Made by a program: the position numbers and the translations under genes. Under the pieces are notes generated by a model. It ran no database searches. It was not told where the DNA came from and worked only from the letters and a program-made list of their open reading frames with translations. Below are positions 1 to 4,872 of a DNA stretch of 12,452 nt, one piece after another. This stretch comes from Elusimicrobiota bacterium (lineage in GTDB: Bacteria; Elusimicrobiota; UBA8919): NCBI GenBank assembly GCA_003452965.1, contig DMMW01000052.1:1-12452 (forward strand). Reading direction: 5' to 3'. Positions within the stretch are counted from its first letter, which is position 1; every line of letters begins with the position of its first letter.

Positions 1-201
1 AATACACATAGATTGAGTTTTTCAGTAAAATTCTAAATAAAAACAATTTGTTATCAGTCATCAGGCATAGATTATTAAAAAAACACAAAACGCAGTTTTA
101 TAAATCGTGTATCTGTATACGAAATACTATCCGAACAAGAAGCAAGCCTACCGCATAAACCACCGATGAATTTGATGTCCGAAGTAGTTATTAAAAATAT
201 T
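1..201. other. Non-coding left flank, no gene recognised
   Basis: I see no convincing gene in this stretch. A stop-to-stop frame from 79 to 207 on the + strand reads about 42 codons and contains SEQEASLPHKPP, but it has no start near its beginning and I recognise no family. It could be the decayed tail of a gene or chance. The sequence is very AT-rich and ends where the first of three inverted repeats begins. Confidence 0.5.
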
Positions 202-242
202 AAGTAATTTTTTTCTTTTTCTAAAAAAGAAAAAAATTACTT
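202..242. repeat. Perfect 19-bp inverted repeat, 3-nt loop
   Basis: Positions 202-220 and 224-242 are exact reverse complements, separated by CTA at 221-223. Each arm is an A or T tract broken by a single C or G, ending in AAGTAA/TTACTT. As RNA it would be a long but AU-only hairpin. Its right arm runs into the putative -35 box TTGACA at 241-246. It lacks the GC-rich stem of a normal intrinsic terminator, so it may instead be a DNA structure, a cruciform-prone site or the edge of an inserted element. Confidence 0.85.
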
Positions 243-269
243 GACAATATTATCTATATAAGATAATAT
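241..269 (+). promoter_or_regulatory. Putative sigma-70 promoter of the AAA ATPase gene
   Basis: TTGACA at 241-246 is a perfect -35 box. The -10 is less certain: GATAAT at 262-267 (5 of 6 matches, 15-nt spacer) or TAATAT at 264-269 (4 of 6, 17-nt spacer). The whole spacer and -10 region lies inside a second inverted repeat, and a third one follows in the leader. That suggests expression is controlled by a repressor or by DNA or RNA structure. Confidence 0.55.
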
Positions 270-270
270 T
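246..270. repeat. 10-bp inverted repeat across the promoter spacer
   Basis: AATATTATCT at 246-255 and AGATAATATT at 261-270 are perfect reverse complements around ATATA (256-260). The dyad spans from the last base of the -35 box through both candidate -10 hexamers, which is the usual place for a repressor operator. No regulator is encoded next to it other than the ATPase itself. Confidence 0.7.
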
Positions 271-271
271 A

Positions 272-305
272 ATTATACTTATTGGGTTAACCAATTAAGT
301 ATAAT
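272..305. repeat. 34-bp dyad abutting the ATPase ribosome binding site
   Basis: A near-palindrome centred on GGTTAACC (285-292). Fifteen of the 17 position pairs are complementary, with mismatches only at 284/293 and 282/295. It ends one base before the Shine-Dalgarno GGAGG (306-310), which sits 7 nt from the ATG at 318. In mRNA the dyad would form a stem next to the ribosome binding site. In DNA it could be a dimeric operator just downstream of the promoter. Confidence 0.75.
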
Positions 306-317
306 GGAGGCAGCTCA

Positions 318-1436
318 ATGCAAAATCCGTTTGTTTATGGGCAAGAAGTATTCGGAGAAATATTCTGTAATAGAACAAAAGAAATCAAAGAACTGGTATC
401 AGACATTACAAGCGGTCAGAATGTTATAATCTATTCTCCAAGAAGATACGGCAAAACATCACTTATAAAAGAAGTTCTAAAAAAAACCGAAAAAGAAGGC
501 GTTATTGGTATTTATGTTGACCTGTATGCCGTATTAAAAGAAGAAGATTTTGTTTCCATCTATGCTGCTGCAATATCCAAAACATTATCAGGTTCAATGG
601 AAAGAATAATAAGTAATTTGAAAGATATTTTTAGGTCACTTCGTCCTAAAATAGTAATAAATTCACAAGGTGAGACAGAAATCGGCGTGGATTTAGTCAA
701 GGATACCAACATAATGATAGAAGATGTCGGAAATGCCGTACAAAGGTATTCTGATAAATATAAAAAACAGGTGGCTGTTGTTTTTGATGAATTTCAACAG
801 ATAGGTCTGCTTAAAACGGACAAGATAGAAAAAAGACTTCGGGGAATTGTGCAAACACACGGGAGAAAAGTATCTTATATTTTTATGGGGAGTAAAAAGC
901 ATATGATTTATGATATGTTTTCTAATCCCAACAGACCTTTTTATAAAATAGGCAGACATTATCCTATAGGTAAAATATCAGCGGAGAAACTAACATTTTT
1001 TGTTATAGAAAGGTTCAAATCTACCGGGATAAGTATACCTGAAGATATTGCCAGAAAAATTGTAGATATAGCTGAATGTCATCCATATTATGTGCAACAT
1101 TTGGGTAGTTCGGTATGGAAACTTGCCGAGCATAAGCGGATTGATGAAAAAACAGTTGAAGATGCTTTAACACTCACCCTAGCCGAAGAAAAGAGTGCAT
1201 ATAGTAATATTTGGGATGAGCTTTCCCTGAACCATAAAAAAGTGTTAAAAATGCTCGTGGAGTCCGGGCAAGAGAATAAAATATATTCTATTGAAAATCT
1301 TCAAAAATTTAATCTAACCGCTTCGGTTGTTCAAAAAACAATAAAGAGTTTGTTATTGAAAGAATTAATTGATAAATCTAACGGTACTTACGATATAAAT
1401 GATGTGTTTTTCAAGCAATGGCTGCTAAGAATATAA
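318..1436 (+). CDS. Archaeal-type AAA ATPase with C-terminal winged-helix domain
   Basis: A 372-residue protein of the 'ATPase predominantly from Archaea' group of STAND/AAA NTPases. The N-terminus (NPFVYGQEVFGEIFCNR) is the typical lead-in. The P-loop is SPRRYGKT (residues 40-47), where serine replaces the first glycine, a form I recall as common in this family. Walker B is VVFDEF (154-159, D157/E158). A sensor-like strand FMGSKKHM follows at 189-196, and HPYYVQ at 255-260 is a family hallmark in the helical lid. Residues about 298-372 look like a winged helix ending in FKQWLLRI. No signal peptide or membrane segment is visible, so it should be cytosolic. The start is supported by GGAGG 7 nt upstream. 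The cellular role of these often multicopy ATPases is poorly known; some sit in mobile or defence contexts. No partner gene adjoins it and it is probably monocistronic. Confidence 0.85.
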   Translation: MQNPFVYGQEVFGEIFCNRTKEIKELVSDITSGQNVIIYSPRRYGKTSLIKEVLKKTEKEGVIGIYVDLYAVLKEEDFVSIYAAAISKTLSGSMERIISNLKDIFRSLRPKIVINSQGETEIGVDLVKDTNIMIEDVGNAVQRYSDKYKKQVAVVFDEFQQIGLLKTDKIEKRLRGIVQTHGRKVSYIFMGSKKHMIYDMFSNPNRPFYKIGRHYPIGKISAEKLTFFVIERFKSTGISIPEDIARKIVDIAECHPYYVQHLGSSVWKLAEHKRIDEKTVEDALTLTLAEEKSAYSNIWDELSLNHKKVLKMLVESGQENKIYSIENLQKFNLTASVVQKTIKSLLLKELIDKSNGTYDINDVFFKQWLLRI

Positions 1437-1472
1437 GTAATCTGTTTTGAATCTACCCGCCTTTACAGAAAG

Positions 1473-1519
1473 CCACGGTTGTCCTTCGACTGTACTTATG
1501 ATGGTGAGCGAAGTTGACC
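1473..1519. repeat. Decayed REP-like intergenic repeat
   Basis: The stretch reads CCACGGTTGTCCTTCGACT, then an imperfect middle, then GGTGAGCGAAGTTGA. TCGACT (1486-1491) and AGTTGA (1512-1517) pair as a 6-bp stem with one G-U. It resembles the widely dispersed intergenic family built on TTCGACT and AGCGAAGTCGAA, here with mutated arms. Family membership is from memory and unverified. Confidence 0.35.
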
Positions 1520-1601
1520 CATAAAGCCGAGGATATTAATTTTATAATTCAATATCAATTAAATATGAATTAATCCAGGAAATATCATATAGAGCATTTG
1601 A

Positions 1602-1667
1602 CATTTCTTGAATAACAAAGTCGGAGCATCGTGGGAGGGATTTGCACTCGAATGTATATCAAAATAA
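1602..1667 (+). pseudogene. Fossil fragment of a DUF4143-type AAA ATPase gene
   Basis: In the frame 1602-1667 the + strand reads HFLNN followed by KVGASWEGFALECISK and a stop. The stretch KVGASWEGFALE closely matches the conserved block I recall from the C-terminal DUF4143 domain of bacterial and archaeal AAA ATPases, where 'HPKVGASWEGFALE' is followed by a helix. Here an in-frame stop (1599-1601) lies just upstream and a stop comes four codons after the motif. No start or ribosome binding site is present and the flanks read as nothing recognisable. It is best explained as a small remnant of a lost gene. The intact ATPase upstream belongs to a different subfamily without this motif, so this is not a piece of it. 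Confidence 0.5.
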
Positions 1668-1697
1668 CTTGAAAAGAAAAATGAGGAACTGTTTTCC

Positions 1698-1726
1698 TTG
1701 ACAAATTAGTTATAATGTGTTATAAT
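1698..1726 (+). promoter_or_regulatory. Consensus sigma-70 promoter of the efflux operon
   Basis: TTGACA at 1698-1703 and TATAAT at 1721-1726 are both perfect hexamers with the optimal 17-nt spacing, which predicts a strong housekeeping promoter starting transcription near 1733. A second TATAAT at 1711-1716 is only 7 nt from the -35 box and is not usable with it. The operator palindrome begins two bases after the -10 box, so a strong promoter held off by a repressor is likely. Confidence 0.88.
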
Positions 1727-1727
1727 A

Positions 1728-1745
1728 TGACTGACCAGTCAGTCA
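1728..1745. promoter_or_regulatory. Palindromic TetR-family operator
   Basis: TGACTGACCAGTCAGTCA is a perfect inverted repeat with 8-bp arms around the central CA. It covers the expected transcription start, so a bound dimer would block polymerase. Size, spacing and sequence fit a TetR/AcrR-family operator, and the first gene downstream encodes such a regulator. The simplest reading is autoregulation and repression of the whole operon. Confidence 0.82.
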
Positions 1746-1772
1746 GTACGATAAATATAGCGATATTGGGCT

Positions 1773-1842
1773 ATGGTGGGATAGTGCGATTGGATATGTT
1801 TTAGATTTTTAAATCTATCCCGCAATCCCACTATCGGACCAT
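1773..1842. repeat. Imperfect inverted repeat in the tetR leader
   Basis: Arms 1773-1792 and 1823-1842 match as an inverted repeat at 17 of 20 positions. Nested inside is TAGATTT (1802-1808) and AAATCTA (1811-1817), a perfect 7-bp dyad around TT. The whole could fold as one long hairpin in the roughly 140-nt leader of the tetR transcript, between promoter and start codon. It looks like an inserted MITE- or REP-like element rather than a second operator, because the arms do not resemble the 1728-1745 palindrome. Confidence 0.65.
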
Positions 1843-1875
1843 CGTATACCACTACGTTTCTAACGGAGTAAAAAT

Positions 1876-2478
1876 ATGGCTAAATTGAAAGGATGGAATC
1901 CAGAAATTAAAAGGCAAAAGATTCTTGATGCAGCGGTTGAAATTTTAAATCAAAAAGAATACTACAAAAGTCCTATATCTGAAATTGCCAGAAAAGCAGG
2001 GGTTGCAAAAGGGACTATATACCTGTATTTTAAGAGCAAGGAAGAGCTTTATTTTTCAATAATATTTATGTTGTTAGATAAAGTAAGGGATATGGCGGAT
2101 GAAATTCAGAAAAAAAGTATTTCAGCAAACCAAAAATTACTTTTATTTTTAAAAAAACATTCTGATTTTATAGGAAGATACAGGAATATTTTTTTAACGG
2201 TTAGACAAAACCTAAAACCGGAAGAAAAAAAATGTCAACACGAAATGCATCTAAAATTTGGAGAATTATTAAATATAATTGTAAAAATCATTGATGAGGG
2301 TATAAAAAAGGGGGAATTTAAAAATTATCCCTCTTCTTCATTGGCTATGTTATATTTGTCTTTTATGTTTGTAAATATGCATCAAAAAGTTGATATGCAT
2401 AATAAAAATAAAATGATGCAAATTGAAATTACACCGCAATTTATTTGGAATGTGTTTTTGAGGGGGATTGCAAAATGA
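1876..2478 (+). CDS. TetR/AcrR-family transcriptional repressor
   Basis: A 200-residue protein, normal length for the family. The N-terminal DNA-binding domain is clear: RQKILDAAVEIL (13-24), then the helix-turn-helix ISEIARKAGVAKGTIYLYFKSKEEL (34-58, written in two parts here only by position), with the canonical GTIYLYF core. The C-terminal two thirds is helical and poorly conserved, as expected for a ligand-binding and dimerisation domain, and ends in FIWNVFLRGI. The ligand cannot be predicted. The start is supported by GGAG at 1865-1868, 7 nt upstream. It is the first gene of the efflux operon, lies directly behind a strong promoter with a TetR-type palindrome, and overlaps the TolC gene by 4 nt (ATGA). 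It most likely represses its own operon until an effluxed compound binds. Confidence 0.93.
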   Translation: MAKLKGWNPEIKRQKILDAAVEILNQKEYYKSPISEIARKAGVAKGTIYLYFKSKEELYFSIIFMLLDKVRDMADEIQKKSISANQKLLLFLKKHSDFIGRYRNIFLTVRQNLKPEEKKCQHEMHLKFGELLNIIVKIIDEGIKKGEFKNYPSSSLAMLYLSFMFVNMHQKVDMHNKNKMMQIEITPQFIWNVFLRGIAK

Positions 2479-3830
2479 TTAAAAACGATTATTTAGATTA
2501 TAAAACAGGATTACACAGATTAAAGTTCTTTATTTATAGCTTGTTATTGGTTATTGGTTATTGGTTATTGGCTGCCACATCTTATTCTGAGACTCTGAAT
2601 TTGGAGCAATGCATTGAAATAGCTTTAAAAGAAAACCCAAAAATAAAAATTGCAGAACAAAAGATTATATCTGCAAAGGCAAAAAAAACCGAAGCATTTT
2701 CAGGATATCTTCCCAATATTTCAGGTAATTTTAGTTATCTTAAAAAAAGTGAGGTGGAAGGAGCGGATTCTCTGGCAGGTTTGACTTCAGCTTCCCCAAG
2801 TTTTAAAATTTCTTTTTCGGATGAAATTTATGATTCAAAACTTTCATTAACACAACCTGTTTTTATGTGGGGAAAGATATATCATTCTAATAAACAATCA
2901 AAATTGAATTATAAATATTATGAAGAAGATTATAAAAAAATAAAGCAAGATACGATATTTAGCGTAAAAGAAGCATTTTATAAGGTTATTCTTGCAAAGC
3001 AAATGGTTTCTATTGCTAAAGAAGCATTTGAAGTAAATACGTATCATTTAAAATCGGTTGAAAAGTTTTATCAAGAAGGCAAAGTGTCTTCATATGATGT
3101 TTCTCGCGCAAAAGTTTTGGTCGCAAATTCTAAAACGAACTTAATCCGTTCTGAAAACGGTTTTGATTTGGCAAAACAATCACTAATAAATGTTTTGAAT
3201 ATAAAAAATAATGACATAGAATTTTTAGGTGAATTGATATACATGCTTACTGAGCAAGACTTGAATAATCTTGTTGAAAAGGCATTGAATAATCGTCCGG
3301 AAATTAAACAGATGCTTTTACAAAAACAAATTTCGGAATCGTTGGTAAAATTAATAGCCGCAGGTAATAAACCTAACATAGTAGTTATTGGTTCTGCAGA
3401 ATGGCAGAATACCGAGTTGGAAAAGAAGAATTGGTATAATACATGGTCGGCTGCTGCTGTTTTAAACATTCCTATATTTGACGGTTTATCTACGTATTAT
3501 AAGACTAAACAAGCAAAGTCAAATCTTGAACAAGTCATTTTAAGCAAGGAATTATTGGAAGAAGGAATAAAATTGGAAGTACGTTCCGCATATTTCAGTT
3601 ATAAACAGGCGAAGGGTTCAATTGAAGCTAATAAGGAAAACGTGAGTGCAGCAAAAGAAAATTATTTTACGGCGCAAAAAAGATTCGATCTCGGGCTTAT
3701 GTCTAATTTAGAGGTAAGAGATGCTCAATTAGATTTAACCCAAGCAGAAACAAATTATGCACAGGCACTATATGATTACAATTTAGCGATTGCATTAATA
3801 GAGAGAGCAATTGGTATGGAGGCAAAATGA
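2475..3830 (+). CDS. TolC-like outer-membrane efflux channel 1
   Basis: A 451-residue outer-membrane factor with two OEP repeats: LNLEQCIEIALKENPKI at the mature N-terminus and typical heptad helices such as VKEAFYKVILAKQMVSIA and LGLMSNLEVRDAQLDLTQAE. It should trimerise into a channel across outer membrane and periplasm. I chose the ATG at 2475 rather than the upstream 2445: it gives the ATGA overlap with tetR, and AGGGGG at 2461-2466 lies 8 nt upstream. Residues about 16-38 are the signal peptide, with likely cleavage near SYS-ET. Its hydrophobic core (24-32) is encoded by four copies of a 7-nt tandem repeat, and the codons before it (2505-2525) resemble another dispersed intergenic repeat, so the leader looks built from repeat DNA. 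It overlaps the adaptor gene by 4 nt and presumably serves the RND pump. Confidence 0.92.
   Translation: MIKNDYLDYKTGLHRLKFFIYSLLLVIGYWLLAATSYSETLNLEQCIEIALKENPKIKIAEQKIISAKAKKTEAFSGYLPNISGNFSYLKKSEVEGADSLAGLTSASPSFKISFSDEIYDSKLSLTQPVFMWGKIYHSNKQSKLNYKYYEEDYKKIKQDTIFSVKEAFYKVILAKQMVSIAKEAFEVNTYHLKSVEKFYQEGKVSSYDVSRAKVLVANSKTNLIRSENGFDLAKQSLINVLNIKNNDIEFLGELIYMLTEQDLNNLVEKALNNRPEIKQMLLQKQISESLVKLIAAGNKPNIVVIGSAEWQNTELEKKNWYNTWSAAAVLNIPIFDGLSTYYKTKQAKSNLEQVILSKELLEEGIKLEVRSAYFSYKQAKGSIEANKENVSAAKENYFTAQKRFDLGLMSNLEVRDAQLDLTQAETNYAQALYDYNLAIALIERAIGMEAK
2544..2571 (+). repeat. (TTATTGG)x4 tandem heptamer inside the TolC-1 signal peptide
   Basis: Four perfect, uninterrupted copies of TTATTGG encode residues 24-32 of TolC-1 (LLVIGYWLL) and the first base of the next codon. 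Seven is not a multiple of three, so gain or loss of one copy by slipped-strand mispairing would shift the frame and abolish the channel; three copies would restore it. Such heptamers are also common as dispersed intergenic repeats. Confidence 0.9.
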
Positions 3831-4714
3831 GCAAAAGTAAAAAACTATTTTTAATAATTTGTTTGGTGTTAGTAGCAATTATTATGGTACGTGTTTCAAG
3901 ATTTTTTATTAAAAAACCTGCTAAAACCGAAACTTCTGTTCCTGTGAAAATAACTAAACCTGTAATACAAAATGTTGAAGAGATTATTAATCTTACAGGC
4001 GATATTAAGGGTCTATCGGAAGCAAAGGTATACTCAAAAGTTCACGGAAAATTAAACGAGAAAAGGAAAGATATAGGGGACATCGTTTCAAAAGATGAGG
4101 TGGTTGCTTTGATAGATAGAGACGAACCTGCTCTGGAATTCAAATTATCCGAAGTCAATTCTCCTTTAGATGGTGTAATAACACAATATTTCCTTGATAT
4201 TGGCGAATCTATTACTCCACAGACACCTATTTTTGAGGTTGCAACAATTGATAAAGTAAAGATTGTTGTAAACATTACGGAGAAAGATATTACTAAAATG
4301 AAAAAGGAATTATCCGTTAGATTTATTGTAGATACCTATCCGGATAAGATATTTAAAGGAAAGATATTAAAAATAGGACAATCTATTAATCTTCAGACCC
4401 GGACTGTACCTGTTGAAATAGCTGTATCTAATGAAAATAGGCTGCTTAAACCGGGGATGTTTGCAAAAGTGGAGATTATACTTTCGATTCATGAAAACGT
4501 GTTAACATTACCTGTTGATGCAATTGGACAGTATGATTCGCAAAAATATGTTTATATAATTAATGGTTCTGTTGCCAGTAAGAAGATTATCAAGACGTCA
4601 ATCCAACAAAATAATCACTTAGAGATAATAAGCGGACTGACTTTTAACGATACTGTGGTATTGGTCGGCTGGCAAAATCTATCTGATGGAATAAAGGTTG
4701 AAGTCGTTGAATAG
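3827..4714 (+). CDS. RND-type periplasmic adaptor (membrane fusion protein) lacking the hairpin
   Basis: A 295-residue adaptor that would link the RND pump to the TolC channel. Order of parts: N-terminal membrane anchor (about 7-22, no lipobox), first lipoyl half (66-98, KVYSKVHGKLNEKRKDIGD), second lipoyl half (110-139, VNSPLDGVITQYFLDIGE), beta-barrel (about 140-218, ending LKPGMFAKVEI) and membrane-proximal domain (about 220-295, VLTLPVDAI). Only about ten residues separate the lipoyl halves, so the alpha-helical hairpin that normally docks with TolC is absent. This explains the short length compared with the usual 350-400. The Borrelia adaptor BesA is a known hairpin-less precedent. The start is supported by GGAGG at 3818-3822 and the ATGA overlap with the TolC gene. 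An unusually long 156-nt gap follows before the RND gene. Confidence 0.9.
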   Translation: MSKSKKLFLIICLVLVAIIMVRVSRFFIKKPAKTETSVPVKITKPVIQNVEEIINLTGDIKGLSEAKVYSKVHGKLNEKRKDIGDIVSKDEVVALIDRDEPALEFKLSEVNSPLDGVITQYFLDIGESITPQTPIFEVATIDKVKIVVNITEKDITKMKKELSVRFIVDTYPDKIFKGKILKIGQSINLQTRTVPVEIAVSNENRLLKPGMFAKVEIILSIHENVLTLPVDAIGQYDSQKYVYIINGSVASKKIIKTSIQQNNHLEIISGLTFNDTVVLVGWQNLSDGIKVEVVE

Positions 4715-4770
4715 GAATAAAGGGGTAAACTTTACTTGAATAAAAGCATCTAATTTGATGATAGAATAGA

Positions 4771-4872
4771 CGGGATGAATCCCGCTCATTCTAATAAAAT
4801 GATAAACGTGAAATTTAAAATAGTAAATATAAAGAAATAATACAATTTTTTATAAGGGGGACTGAGCGGGAT
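4771..4872 (+). promoter_or_regulatory. Alternative pairing that could mask the RND start codon
   Basis: CGGGAT (4771-4776) and ATCCCG (4779-4784) form a tight local hairpin. The same right-hand strand, ATCCCGCTCA (4779-4788), is perfectly complementary over 10 bp to TGAGCGGGAT (4863-4872), which includes the first two bases of the RND start codon. The two pairings exclude each other. One leaves the start free and the other buries it, downstream of the Shine-Dalgarno AAGGGGG (4854-4860). The pairings are seen in the sequence; a regulatory role is inferred. It could also be two copies of a short dispersed palindrome. Confidence 0.4.

Larger units (their letters stand above)
1437..1697. other. 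Intergenic region with decayed sequences
   Basis: This gap between the ATPase stop and the TetR promoter carries no intact gene. It holds a decayed dispersed repeat near 1473-1519, AT-rich sequence around 1535-1580, and a short fossil of a DUF4143-like ATPase gene at 1602-1667. No intrinsic terminator is visible after the ATPase. Confidence 0.6.

Noticed and set aside
79..207. Open frame of about 42 codons left of the ATPase gene
   Set aside because: No start codon near its beginning, no ribosome binding site and no recognised family; it ends inside the first inverted repeat.
202..242. Inverted repeat as an intrinsic terminator
   Set aside because: The stem is nearly all A-U, and the arm merges with the -35 box of the next promoter rather than ending in a free U-run after a GC stem.
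1711..1716. Alternative -10 TATAAT for the operon promoter
   Set aside because: It is only 7 nt from the -35 box; the second TATAAT at 1721 has the ideal 17-nt spacing.
2445..2474. Upstream ATG at 2445 as the start of TolC-1
   Set aside because: It would extend ten residues into tetR with no suitable ribosome binding site, whereas the ATG at 2475 has AGGGGG upstream and an ATGA overlap.
4736..4767. Possible internal promoter before the RND gene (TTGAAT, then TAGAAT)
   Set aside because: The hexamers are imperfect and 20 nt apart, and AT-rich sequence gives such matches by chance.
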